Assembly: GCF_021497885.1 (NCBI RefSeq)
Contig: NZ_CP046523.1
Coordinates: 973,501-1,037,500, forward strand
DNA length: 64,000 nucleotides
Reading direction: 5' to 3'
Source: Streptococcus oralis
GTDB taxonomy: Bacteria; Bacillota; Bacilli; Lactobacillales; Streptococcaceae
In this document: positions 46,556 to 54,896 of the stretch, in pieces
Numbering within the stretch: position 1 is the stretch's first letter
Layout: each line of letters starts with the position of its first letter
The notes under the pieces: generated by a model
Told to the model about the DNA's origin: nothing
The model's input: the letters and a program-made list of their open reading frames with translations, nothing else
Database searches by the model: none
Made by a program: the position numbers and the translations under genes

Positions 46556-46563
46556 GCAATATT

Positions 46564-46583
46564 TACATAATTTATGTTATGTA
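46564..46583. repeat. Terminus palindrome, copy 2
   Basis: TACATAA-TTTATG-TTATGTA, both arms perfect. 2.3 kb left of dif, just after the ClC gene. Confidence 0.85.
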
Positions 46584-46618
46584 TTTTGAATTCTAGATTT
46601 TCAATAAATTACTTTAGA

Positions 46619-46652
46619 AACCGATTCTCGAGCAGAGATCGGTTATTTTTTC
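46619..46652 (+). terminator. Rho-independent terminator
   Basis: AACCGATTCTC pairs with GAGATCGGTT (one unpaired base), then TTTTTT. Ends the rbgA-rnhB-clc unit. Confidence 0.8.
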
Positions 46653-46792
46653 AGATAAGATATTTCACATATAACTAATTGAACTTTGGTAAAAATAAGA
46701 CTATAATTAAGACTATAATTAAGTTAGAAATGATAAATCATAAAGCTAGAAAGGAGTTTACTGTATCAAATCTGTACAGTAAGATTAAAATC

Positions 46793-46987
46793 ATGAAAAA
46801 GAAAACAATAGCAATTATACAATGTATTTTGTATCTCATAGCTCCTTATATAGCTCTTCAGTTATGTAGAATGAACAGAAGTTTCGTTACTGATAATCTC
46901 TTTTTTATTTTCCTTATTCTGCTGACTATTTCATTCTGGTTTAGTATTTGGAAACTAGAAAAAGCACTAGATAATGATTCACAATAA
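46793..46987 (+). CDS. Small two-helix membrane protein
   Basis: 64 aa from ATG 46793, or about 100 aa if an upstream non-ATG start is used; AAGGAG at 46751 does not clearly serve either. Two hydrophobic helices, AIIQCILYLIAPYIALQL and NLFFIFLILLTISFWFSIW. Unknown function; located between ClC and dif in an accessory-looking stretch. Confidence 0.4.
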   Translation: MKKKTIAIIQCILYLIAPYIALQLCRMNRSFVTDNLFFIFLILLTISFWFSIWKLEKALDNDSQ

Positions 46988-46995
46988 TAACTCCT

Positions 46996-47035
46996 AAGAC
47001 TTGGTTCTGTATTTCATAGATCTAAGTCTTTTTTC
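46996..47035 (+). terminator. Rho-independent terminator
   Basis: AAGACTT at 46996 pairs with AAGTCTT at 47024 (21-base loop), then TTTTTT. Confidence 0.6.
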
Positions 47036-47124
47036 TATTTTATTCCTTTTTATAAAAAACCAAAAATTTATGTACAATTGACTTAACAAGAACTAAACCA
47101 TTGATATAACTGAATTAGAAGCGT

Positions 47125-47240
47125 AAAGTACATTCTTTAAAAAGTGTATTTTATTTTTGTTTTGTACATTATTCTGGAGTGGTGTTTTGTATGTTTTATA
47201 GTTCATCATATTATCAAATCTAAGAAATTGATTTGTACAT
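47125..47240. repeat. GTACATT repeats, left cluster
   Basis: AAAGTACATT (47125), GTACATTATT (47164) and GTACATTTTT (47235) in the AT-rich gap 47037-47272. The same word recurs next to dif at 48688-48793. No gene is visible in this gap. Confidence 0.5.
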
Positions 47241-47272
47241 TTTTAAAAATAAAGTAGCTATTTTATTGATAG

Positions 47273-48040
47273 CTACTGTTCTTGAGTTTGAACTTCTTTA
47301 TTAAGTTCATTTAATAAATTGTTAATTTTTGATTCAACTGATACTCTTGTTACTTTTAAGATATTTTTTGGTTTTAGAGAAGGATTACTAGGATTGTTTA
47401 CTTCAAAACAATTTTCGTAATTTTTCAACTCAGGAATTGCTTCGTACCATCTTTTGAAAGAACGAGTCAAGATTATTTTTACATCTTTTTGTTTGATACG
47501 ATTTTTAATAATGTCAAAAAGGAATTTTTGAGTTGGAAGATAATCTTTTCCTGCTAGTTTATCACAACGATCATCATAAGAGATAGAATGATAAGGAAAG
47601 AATTCTGCAAGAGCAATATTTTTAGTAATTGTCTTTAATGAAGTTAGAATTTCTTTTTTATCTATTATCCAATCTTTCAGTTTTTCTCCCCAGTATCCTA
47701 AATTATTATCAGTTGAAAATTCTAAAGCGTGAAAATTCGTTGAGTTTAATTCAAGATTGTTTTTTATTTTATTTGCGTATTCTAGATCTGATTTATAGTC
47801 ATCTTCATAATCTCGACTATAGCAAGGATTCAAGCTTAGAATAATCACACTAGCGTGCTGTATATCACCAACAAAGTGTTGAGGATAGACTTCAAGTTTT
47901 AAAGCGTATTTAGGGTCTTTTGATAGATAAGATTTTCTTTCGATAAACTGTTTAATATATTCCCAGTCGTCATCAGCAACTATTATTTTGCTACCATTGT
48001 AGTCTCTTGGAGCTACACCAATCCAAGGATTCTTCATCAT
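47273..48040 (-). CDS. Uncharacterised protein, possibly uracil-DNA-glycosylase-like fold
   Basis: 255 aa, start at the first of two ATGs with AGAGG upstream. ASVIILSLNPCYSRDY, LAEFFPYHSISYD and VKIILTRSFKRWYEAIP follow the order of landmarks seen in UDG-like proteins (N-P-Y loop, then a later basic helix), but the match is loose. Very AT-rich and opposite in direction to the surrounding core genes, so probably acquired. Confidence 0.4.
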   Translation of the reverse strand: MMKNPWIGVAPRDYNGSKIIVADDDWEYIKQFIERKSYLSKDPKYALKLEVYPQHFVGDIQHASVIILSLNPCYSRDYEDDYKSDLEYANKIKNNLELNSTNFHALEFSTDNNLGYWGEKLKDWIIDKKEILTSLKTITKNIALAEFFPYHSISYDDRCDKLAGKDYLPTQKFLFDIIKNRIKQKDVKIILTRSFKRWYEAIPELKNYENCFEVNNPSNPSLKPKNILKVTRVSVESKINNLLNELNKEVQTQEQ

Positions 48041-48155
48041 ATTAACCTCTATTTCATATTTATAACACTATTTTAACACAAATATGAATACTTCCTAAGA
48101 TAAAAAGTAATAATTAATGATATAATAGTATTTATAAAGCGAAAAGATATTAAGA

Positions 48156-48551
48156 ATGGATATTAATACTGTAATCACTTCAATTATAACATCAGGAATT
48201 ATTGGTGTCTTTATTTCAGAGTATTATCAACGAAAAACCTTGGTTAAGAAAATGAAGAGAGATTTTGTTATCGAATTTTTTAGTTGTAGATTTATGTTGA
48301 AAGATGACCATAAAGGGGATACTACTGAGTTAAATAAAACATTGGGTAAAATCCCTATTATTTTTTCAGATAATAAAAAGGTGATTGAGTGTTACGACAA
48401 TCTTTTTACTGACAATAGTAATAAGACCTTATTAAGATTGATTAAAGCAATGTGTAAAGATAAAAATGTGAACATTGATATTTCTAGTTGGGATGATGAT
48501 ATGATTATGCGAGTATTATCCGTTACCAAAGAAGAAAATATTTTTTCATAA
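48156..48551 (+). CDS. Small single-helix membrane protein (DUF6680-like)
   Basis: 131 aa; one N-terminal hydrophobic helix (VITSIITSGIIGVFISEY), then a soluble domain with ELNKTLGKIPIIFSDNKKVIECYDNLF, which resembles DUF6680-type proteins. Ribosome binding site weak (AAAGATATTAAG); TATAAT at 48120. Unknown function. Part of the AT-rich segment between clc and dif. Confidence 0.4.
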   Translation: MDINTVITSIITSGIIGVFISEYYQRKTLVKKMKRDFVIEFFSCRFMLKDDHKGDTTELNKTLGKIPIIFSDNKKVIECYDNLFTDNSNKTLLRLIKAMCKDKNVNIDISSWDDDMIMRVLSVTKEENIFS

Positions 48552-48600
48552 TATACTTCATGTAGTAGATGTAAAAGGTTAATTATAAAAGGAGAAACTA

Positions 48601-48633
48601 TGGCTAATAAGAGAACATTTTGTTCCTTATAGG
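48601..48633 (+). CDS. Possible 10-aa peptide or remnant
   Basis: AAAGGAGAAACT leads into ATG and MANKRTFCSL before TAG. An excellent ribosome binding site on a ten-codon frame suggests a truncated gene or a leader peptide ahead of the terminator at 48644. Confidence 0.25.
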
Positions 48634-48643
48634 AAAATCTAAA

Positions 48644-48670
48644 AACAGGTTCAAATTTGAACTTGTTTTT
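48644..48670 (+). terminator. Rho-independent terminator
   Basis: AACAGGTTCAAA and TTTGAACTTGTT form a near-continuous stem, followed by a T run. Confidence 0.75.
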
Positions 48671-48687
48671 TTATCATAGATTTTTAT

Positions 48688-48793
48688 AAAGTACATTATT
48701 TTAAAAGATTGTATTTTTAGTTTTCAAGTTGATAATGTACAGAATTTTAGTATGCGAAAGATTTAGTTTTCACGTGAATAAAGTACATTATTT
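48688..48793. repeat. GTACATT repeats next to dif
   Basis: AAAGTACATTATTT occurs twice exactly (48688 and 48780), with an inverted GATAATGTAC between them (48731). They fill the gene-free stretch between 48552 and the dif site. Confidence 0.7.
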
Positions 48794-48834
48794 CGAGAAA
48801 AATTTTTTTGGTTAACCAATAGAGCTCCTATATC

Positions 48835-48865
48835 ATCTTTCCGAAAAACTATAATTTTCTTGAAA
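48835..48865 (+). other. difSL chromosome dimer resolution site
   Basis: 31 bases beginning ATCTTTCCGAAAAACTATAA and ending TTCTTGAAA, which matches my memory of the difSL site of streptococci and lactococci: two unequal XerS arms around a central region, immediately upstream of xerS. XerS recombines two copies here to resolve chromosome dimers at division. It marks the replication terminus. Confidence 0.9.
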
Positions 48866-48888
48866 AATATACGAGTCTATGCTATACT
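48860..48888 (+). promoter_or_regulatory. xerS promoter overlapping difSL
   Basis: TTGAAA, 17-base spacer, TGC-TATACT. The -35 is the right end of the difSL site, so XerS bound to dif would cover it. Confidence 0.75.
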
Positions 48889-48917
48889 ACTAGTAGACTT
48901 ATATATGGAGAGAACAC

Positions 48918-49988
48918 ATGAAACGTGAGATTTTACTGGAACGAATCGACAAACTAAAACAAATCATGCCCTGGTATGTTCTGGAATACTACCAATCTAA
49001 GCTTGCTGTCCCCTATAGTTTTACAACCTTGTACGAATACCTTAAGGAATATGATCGATTTTTTAGCTGGGTTTTAGAGTCTGGGATTTCAAATGCTGAT
49101 AAAATGTCTGATATTCCTTTATCGGTTTTGGAAAACATGTCAAAGAAAGATATGGAATCCTTTATCCTTTATCTACGAGAACGACCTTTGCTGAATGCTA
49201 ATACAACCAAACAAGGTGTTTCACAGACAACTATCAATCGGACCTTATCAGCTCTTTCCAGTCTTTACAAGTATCTAACTGAGGAAGTTGAAAACGACCA
49301 AGGGGAGCCTTATTTCTATCGTAATGTAATGAAGAAAGTTTCAACTAAGAAAAAGAAAGAAACCCTTGCTGCCAGAGCTGAAAACATCAAGCAAAAGCTC
49401 TTTCTAGGTGATGAAACAGAAGGTTTTCTGACTTATATCGACCAAGAGTATCCAAACCAGCTCTCAAATCGTGCCTTATCCTCCTTTAATAAAAATAAGG
49501 AACGTGATTTGGCCATTATCGCCCTTCTCCTAGCGTCTGGTGTCCGCCTATCTGAAGCTGTTAATCTGGATCTAAGAGATCTCAATCTCAAAATGATGGT
49601 TATCGATGTCACTCGAAAAGGTGGCAAACGTGATTCTGTCAATGTCGCTGCCTTTGCCAAGCCTTACCTAGAGAATTATCTCGCCATTCGAAATCAACGA
49701 TATAAGACTGAAAAGACGGATACAGCACTCTTTCTGACACTTTACAGAGGTTTTCCCAATCGTATCGATGCTTCCAGTGTTGAAAAAATGGTTGCTAAAT
49801 ACTCAGAGGATTTCAAAGTGCGTGTAACACCCCATAAACTACGCCATACCCTAGCAACTAGGCTCTATGATGCAACTAAATCGCAAGTTTTAGTTAGCCA
49901 TCAGCTAGGTCACGCCAGTACACAAGTCACTGACCTCTATACCCATATCGTCAATGATGAACAAAAAAATGCTTTGGATAGTTTGTGA
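48918..49988 (+). CDS. xerS: Tyrosine recombinase XerS
   Basis: 356 aa, GGAGAGAACAC upstream. N-terminal SAM-like core-binding domain, then the catalytic domain: [12 protein letters not shown] (Arg I), VTRKGGKRD (Lys), [11 protein letters not shown] (His-x-x-Arg), HQLGHAST (His) and TDLYTH (Tyr nucleophile). The single-recombinase counterpart of XerCD in streptococci, working with FtsK on difSL. Adjacent to its target site, as in other streptococci. Confidence 0.96.
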   Translation: MKREILLERIDKLKQIMPWYVLEYYQSKLAVPYSFTTLYEYLKEYDRFFSWVLESGISNADKMSDIPLSVLENMSKKDMESFILYLRERPLLNANTTKQGVSQTTINRTLSALSSLYKYLTEEVENDQGEPYFYRNVMKKVSTKKKKETLAARAENIKQKLFLGDETEGFLTYIDQEYPNQLSNRALSSFNKNKERDLAIIALLLASGVRLSEAVNLDLRDLNLKMMVIDVTRKGGKRDSVNVAAFAKPYLENYLAIRNQRYKTEKTDTALFLTLYRGFPNRIDASSVEKMVAKYSEDFKVRVTPHKLRHTLATRLYDATKSQVLVSHQLGHASTQVTDLYTHIVNDEQKNALDSL

Positions 49989-49990
49989 AA

Positions 49991-50010
49991 TACATAAAAT
50001 AAATTATGTA
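49991..50010. repeat. Terminus palindrome, copy 3
   Basis: TACATAA-AATAAA-TTATGTA, both arms perfect. Directly after the xerS stop, 1.15 kb right of dif. Confidence 0.85.
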
Positions 50011-50028
50011 ATATAGATCGCACTTAAA

Positions 50029-50062
50029 AACGAAAGACCAATTCCTTTATCTTTCGTTTTTT
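50029..50062. terminator. Bidirectional terminator
   Basis: AACGAAAGA and TCTTTCGTT with a 12-base loop between converging genes; T runs on both sides. Confidence 0.8.
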
Positions 50063-50064
50063 AT

Positions 50065-50727
50065 TTATTTAAACTCAATCCAGTAGTTACGGTGTGGCTC
50101 TATAATTACTGGTTTACCCCAAAAGGCTTTCAGATAAGCTAAATTTGCGTGGCTTACTGGTCTTTTTGCATCATTATATTGCTCAGCGCTCTCTTTAGTT
50201 AGAAAGCATTTTACTGCTTCATAAGAAGTTCCATCAGCTGATTCTCTTTCGATTCCCATATACGAAATTTCGTCACCTTTTTTAAGACTGTCAGTCAACA
50301 GTTTACCAATAAAATACACTGTCTTATCCTTCATCAGTTCATAAGCTTTACCATTTTCCAGTCGGTTATTTGCTGCAGCGTACATAATACAAAAACTATC
50401 AACAATGTCTTTCAAAGGCATTAAGTCCTCTTTCTTTACTTTGATTTCATCGGGAAGAAGACCGCCAATTATAAGATTTTGGAAATAGGCTTGCTGGATT
50501 ACATTATCTAAAGCCATTCCTAAAGGTATTTGAACAGCTTGGTATCCTAAAGGCTGCAGCTCTTTATTTTTCTTATCATAATGTTCTTGTGTGATACTTA
50601 TATTTAAACTTTCTGTTTGGGAAATTTCTTCATTTCTATAAAAAGCAACAACATTGCGGTCTAACTGTTCAAATAGATTAAGACTTTCTACTGGAATTTC
50701 TAACATTAATGAATAACTCCTTTTCAT
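50065..50727 (-). CDS. Uncharacterised protein, partly SseB-like
   Basis: 220 aa. GAGAGGAAAA precedes ATG 50727; a second ATG at 50706 has AAGGAG of its own, so the start is ambiguous. The C-terminal half (VYFIGKLL, YEAVKCFLTKESAEQYN, GKPVIIEPHRNYWIEF) resembles the N-terminal domain of SseB-type proteins. No catalytic motif; role unknown. Confidence 0.45.
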   Translation of the reverse strand: MKRSYSLMLEIPVESLNLFEQLDRNVVAFYRNEEISQTESLNISITQEHYDKKNKELQPLGYQAVQIPLGMALDNVIQQAYFQNLIIGGLLPDEIKVKKEDLMPLKDIVDSFCIMYAAANNRLENGKAYELMKDKTVYFIGKLLTDSLKKGDEISYMGIERESADGTSYEAVKCFLTKESAEQYNDAKRPVSHANLAYLKAFWGKPVIIEPHRNYWIEFK

Positions 50728-50809
50728 TTTTCCTCTCTATTATACTCTAATCAGCTTGATTATCAAGTCTAAATGTAATAAAAGAATCCATCTTAAATGG
50801 ATTCTTTTA

Positions 50810-51799
50810 TTATCCCACTACTGCTTCAGCTATTTCTTCACGGCTAATGCCAGCAAAGTAGCGTGTAATATCAATAGTTTCTAGAGCCTTAAGAACATCT
50901 TCGCGTTCGTATTTTACTCCACGAAGGACATCTTCTACAGCTGCAACGTCTTCGATACCAAAGAAGTCTCCATAAATCTTGATATCTTGGATTTTTGATT
51001 CAATGACGTTGGCAAAAACTTCAACCTTACCACTGGTGAATTTTGTACCACGACGGACGTTAAATTCAGGTGATTTACCGTAGTTCCAGTCCCAAGTTCC
51101 AAACTTAGTATCCTTGATGCGGTTGATTTCGGCCAATTCTTGCTCAGAAAAAACGTATTCAGTCATCTCTGGGTACTCTTTTTTCATGTATTCCAATAGC
51201 AAATCACGGAATTCTTCAACTGTGATTTTTTCTGGTAATTCATTGATAATATTGGTTACACGGGCACGGACAGATTTCACGCCTTTTGATTCAAATTTAT
51301 CTTTTGAAACCTTGAGGGCGTTAGCAAGGACTGATAAATCAACGTCAAAGAGCAAGCAACCGTGGTGCATGATACGACCATTGATATAGGCTTGGGCATT
51401 TCCACAGAATTTCTTACCGTCAATCTCAAGGTCATTACGACCTGTAAATTCAGCTTTAACACCGAGTTGAGCCAAGGTATTGATTACTGGAGTTGAGAAG
51501 CTCTTGAAGTCAAAGGCCTTGTTTTCGTCTTCTTTTGAAATGATGGTGTAGTTGAGGTTGTTTAGATCGTGGTAAACAGCCCCACCACCACTGATACGCC
51601 GAACCACCTCAATACCATTTTCTCGGACATAATCACGGTTAATTTCTTCAATAGTATTCTGGTGACGACCTACAATGATAGAAGGTTTGTTAATCCAAAG
51701 AAGGAAGATTTGATCCTCATCCAAAAGGTGTTTAAAGGCGTATTCTTCCAAGGCGATATTAAAAGCAGTGTCGTTTGAATGATTGATAATATATTTCAT
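50810..51799 (-). CDS. lplA: Lipoate-protein ligase
   Basis: 329 aa. VVRRISGGGAVYHDLNNLNYTII is the lipoate/ATP-binding loop, GKKFCGNAQ and RGTKFTSGKVEVF further sites. It activates scavenged lipoate with ATP and attaches it to the lipoyl Lys of the dehydrogenase complex encoded upstream in the same direction. Clear ribosome binding site lacking. A C-terminal accessory domain is present. Confidence 0.93.
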   Translation of the reverse strand: MKYIINHSNDTAFNIALEEYAFKHLLDEDQIFLLWINKPSIIVGRHQNTIEEINRDYVRENGIEVVRRISGGGAVYHDLNNLNYTIISKEDENKAFDFKSFSTPVINTLAQLGVKAEFTGRNDLEIDGKKFCGNAQAYINGRIMHHGCLLFDVDLSVLANALKVSKDKFESKGVKSVRARVTNIINELPEKITVEEFRDLLLEYMKKEYPEMTEYVFSEQELAEINRIKDTKFGTWDWNYGKSPEFNVRRGTKFTSGKVEVFANVIESKIQDIKIYGDFFGIEDVAAVEDVLRGVKYEREDVLKALETIDITRYFAGISREEIAEAVVG

Positions 51800-51864
51800 A
51801 GTATTTCCAAAAATTTAGTTTTTAAATTCTGTTCATAGCAATCAAATTTTCTAAAGTGGTAAAA

Positions 51865-51925
51865 AGAAATGTAACGTGTTATCGTTACATTTCTCGGAAA
51901 AATTGAGACAAGAGACTCAATTTTT
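51865..51925 (-). terminator. Two tandem terminators after the dehydrogenase operon
   Basis: Perfect stems AGAAATGTAACG/CGTTACATTTCT (12 bp) and AAAAATTGAG/CTCAATTTTT (10 bp). Read on the minus strand, the T run TTTCTTTTT follows the first. Confidence 0.75.
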
Positions 51926-51994
51926 AGGCATGGAACTCTAATAGAGGTGGCTGCCGTCCGTACTACTTTAAGAAAATTTAGTTGAAAAACTTAT

Positions 51995-53698
51995 TTATTT
52001 TTTCTTAGGTGAATGGATAGCCATTCCTAGAACATCCGCAAATGCTTCGTACATCACTTCAGAGTAAGTTGGGTGTCCATGGATAGTCTTCAACATTTCC
52101 TCAACAGTGATTTCCATTTCGATAATGCTTGATGCCTCGTTAATCAGTTCTGCGGCTGCAGGACCAATGATGTGCACACCAAGGATTTCCCCGTATTTCT
52201 TATCAGCGATAACTTTTACGAAACCTTGAGCAGCATCAGATGCAATGGCACGACCGTTTGCAGCAAAGTTGAATTTACCGATAGCAACATCGTATTTCTC
52301 ACGGGCTTGTTCTTCAGTCAAACCTACTGCTGCTACTTCAGGAAGAGTGTAGATTGCTGCAGGAGTCAAGTTCAATTTGGCAACAGCATGATTTCCTTTA
52401 AGGGCATTTTCAGCAGCAACTTCCCCCATACGGAAGGCTGCGTGAGCCAACATCTTCGTACCGTTGATGTCACCTGGTGCGTAAATGCCTGGAACAGAAG
52501 TTTCCATGTATTCATTGACCTTGATACGTCCACGATCCAATTCAAACTCAACATCACCAATACCTTCAAGGTCTGGCACACGACCGATTGAAAGAAGAGC
52601 TTTGCTTGCGATGACATCGTCTTTTCCTTCAACCTTGATACGAAGTTGACCATTTTCCTCGATGATTTCTTGCAATTTTGTACCTGTTAGGATAGTCATA
52701 CCTTTGCGTTCCAAAATCAAGCGAAGATTCTTAGACACTTCCGCATCCATAGCTGGAACGATACGATCCATCATTTCGATAACAGTTACTTTTGAACCAA
52801 ATGTCATGAAGGCCTGACCGAGTTCGATACCGACAACTCCACCACCGATGATTACGAGGCTCTCTGGAACTTCGTTCATTTCAAGAATGTCATCGCTGGT
52901 CATCACAAGTGGAGATTCCATACCAGGAACGTTAATCTTGCTGACTTTTGAACCACCAGCAAGGATAATTTTCTTGGTTTCAAGCAATTCAGAACCATTT
53001 ACCAAGACATTCTTGTCTTTAGTAATAGTACCAACACCCTTATGAACAGTAACTCCGTAACTACGAAGAAGACCTGCAACACCACCTACCAAGGTATTAA
53101 CAACTTTAGATTTTGTTTCTAAAAGTTTGTCCATATCAACAGTGAAGTTTGGATTTTCGATGACGATACCACGGTTTGCTGCATGACCGATGTTTTCGAT
53201 AATTTCAGCGTTGTGAAGGTAGGTCTTAGTTGGGATACAGCCACGGTTCAAGCAGGTTCCACCGAGTTCAGATTTCTCAACAAGGGCAACCTTACCACCG
53301 AGTTGGGCAGCTTTAATGGCAGCCACGTATCCAGCAGGACCTCCACCAATCACAACGATATCAAAGGCATCATCGCTCTTGCCATCGTCATTTGAGGCAC
53401 TAGCTGCGGGCACTGGGCTAGCTTCTGGCGCTACAGCACCAGCTGTTGGGATGTTTTCTCCTTCTTCACCAAGGTAACCGATGACTTCCGTTACAGGGAC
53501 AGTTTCACCATCTCCTTTGAGGATGGCAATCAAGTATCCATCTTCTTCGGCTTCCAATTCCATGCTGACTTTATCAGTCATGATTTCCAAAAGGATTTCT
53601 CCCTCTTTTACAAATTCACCGACTTTCTTATTCCATTGGACGATTTGTCCTTCTGTCATATCCACGCCGGCTTTTGGCATAATTACTTCTAAGGCCAT
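51995..53698 (-). CDS. lpd: Dihydrolipoamide dehydrogenase with N-terminal lipoyl domain (E3)
   Basis: 567 aa. Residues 1-75 are a lipoyl domain with EIMTDKVSMELEAEEDG (lipoylated Lys). An Ala/Pro-rich linker leads to the flavoprotein: VVIGGGPAGYVAAIKA, redox pair GGTCLNRGCIP, VVIGGGVVGIELG and the C-terminal GHPTYSEVMYEA with the His-Glu pair. It reoxidises the lipoyl arm with NAD+. Last gene of acoA-acoB-acoC-lpd. Confidence 0.95.
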   Translation of the reverse strand: MALEVIMPKAGVDMTEGQIVQWNKKVGEFVKEGEILLEIMTDKVSMELEAEEDGYLIAILKGDGETVPVTEVIGYLGEEGENIPTAGAVAPEASPVPAASASNDDGKSDDAFDIVVIGGGPAGYVAAIKAAQLGGKVALVEKSELGGTCLNRGCIPTKTYLHNAEIIENIGHAANRGIVIENPNFTVDMDKLLETKSKVVNTLVGGVAGLLRSYGVTVHKGVGTITKDKNVLVNGSELLETKKIILAGGSKVSKINVPGMESPLVMTSDDILEMNEVPESLVIIGGGVVGIELGQAFMTFGSKVTVIEMMDRIVPAMDAEVSKNLRLILERKGMTILTGTKLQEIIEENGQLRIKVEGKDDVIASKALLSIGRVPDLEGIGDVEFELDRGRIKVNEYMETSVPGIYAPGDINGTKMLAHAAFRMGEVAAENALKGNHAVAKLNLTPAAIYTLPEVAAVGLTEEQAREKYDVAIGKFNFAANGRAIASDAAQGFVKVIADKKYGEILGVHIIGPAAAELINEASSIIEMEITVEEMLKTIHGHPTYSEVMYEAFADVLGMAIHSPKKK

Positions 53699-53744
53699 GT
53701 CTTACTTCCTTTATCTATATCTCTAAAAATAAATACTGTATTTT

Positions 53745-54788
53745 TTAAACCAACATTGAAATTGGATTCTCAATCAAGGCTTTTAAGTCTTTCATAAACT
53801 TAGCACCAGCCATACCATCTACGACACGGTGGTCAATAGTTAATCCTAGACTCATGATAGGGCGAATCACAATCTCACCATTGACAACAACAGGTTTCTC
53901 AACTGTTGAGCTAACCCCGAGGATTGCTGAGTTTGGTTGGTTAATAATCGGACCAAAGGACTGAACACCAAACATTCCCAAGTTACTTATTGTGAAGGTT
54001 GAATTTTGGAGTTCGCTTGGAGCTAATTTACCATCCAAGGTACGACCAATCACATCCTTAAAGGCTACAACCAACTCTGACAAGCTCATTTTTTCAGCAT
54101 TATAGACAACAGGTGTCATTAGGCCGTTATCCATCCCAACCGCCATCGCAAGGTTGACATAGTTATGAGTGATAATGGTCTTGCCATCTTCAGTCAATGA
54201 AGCATTGATGTAAGGGTGTTTCATTAAGGTCTTTACAACAGCGAGTGAAAGAAGATCTGTAACCGTTACTTTCTTACCAGTTGCTTCCATAATCGGCTCA
54301 AGAACCTTCTTACGAAGAGCCAACATTTCTGACATATCGACATCATAGTTGAGCGTGAAGGTTGGCGCAGTTAGGTAGGATTCAACCATACGTTGGGCGA
54401 TAACCTTACGCATTGGCGTCATCGGGATACGCTCAATCTCACCATAAGGAGTGATATTGTCTGGAACTTCTTCCACTTTTTCGATTTGAGCAGGAGACTT
54501 GATGGTGTCGTTTTCGATATTTTCAGGAAGCAAGGCCAAAACGTCCTTCTTCATGATCTTACCACGGTGACCTGTTCCTTGGATTTCCTGCCAAGCAATG
54601 TTATGTTCAAGGGCAATTCGTTTTGCAAGTGGCGAAATGCGAACCACGTTTGTGTCTTTATAAGTTTCCACGTCTTCTTTGTGGACACGACCGTTTGCAC
54701 CTGAGCCAGAAACGTCGTAGAGGTTGATTCCTAGATCATCCGCTAACTTTCTAGCCGCAGGAGTCGCTCTTAGCTTGTCATCAGCCAT
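53745..54788 (-). CDS. acoC: Dihydrolipoamide acetyltransferase (E2) without lipoyl domain
   Basis: 347 aa. It starts directly with a peripheral-subunit-binding domain (ATPAARKLADDLGINL, GRVHKEDV) followed by a second one (ISPLAKRIALEHNI, GKIMKKDVLAL). The acyltransferase core ends with DHRVVDGMAGAKF, the catalytic His and Asp. No lipoyl domain is present; the partner E3 carries it. Forms the core of the pyruvate/acetoin dehydrogenase. Confidence 0.93.
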   Translation of the reverse strand: MADDKLRATPAARKLADDLGINLYDVSGSGANGRVHKEDVETYKDTNVVRISPLAKRIALEHNIAWQEIQGTGHRGKIMKKDVLALLPENIENDTIKSPAQIEKVEEVPDNITPYGEIERIPMTPMRKVIAQRMVESYLTAPTFTLNYDVDMSEMLALRKKVLEPIMEATGKKVTVTDLLSLAVVKTLMKHPYINASLTEDGKTIITHNYVNLAMAVGMDNGLMTPVVYNAEKMSLSELVVAFKDVIGRTLDGKLAPSELQNSTFTISNLGMFGVQSFGPIINQPNSAILGVSSTVEKPVVVNGEIVIRPIMSLGLTIDHRVVDGMAGAKFMKDLKALIENPISMLV

Positions 54789-54876
54789 GACCTCTCCAAT
54801 TCTATACTAAGATATTAAGGACGAAAAGAGTTCTGCACCTAAAAGATACAAAGTTTCTCGTCTTTTTTATTTTATT

Positions 54877-54896
54877 TACATAACTTATATTATGTA
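54877..54896. repeat. Terminus palindrome, copy 4
   Basis: TACATAA-CTTATA-TTATGTA, both arms perfect. Between acoB and acoC, 6.0 kb right of dif. Confidence 0.85.

Noticed and set aside
54800-54870. Plus-strand terminator-like GACGA/TCGTC hairpin between acoB and acoC
   Set aside because: No plus-strand transcript would end here and the loop is long.
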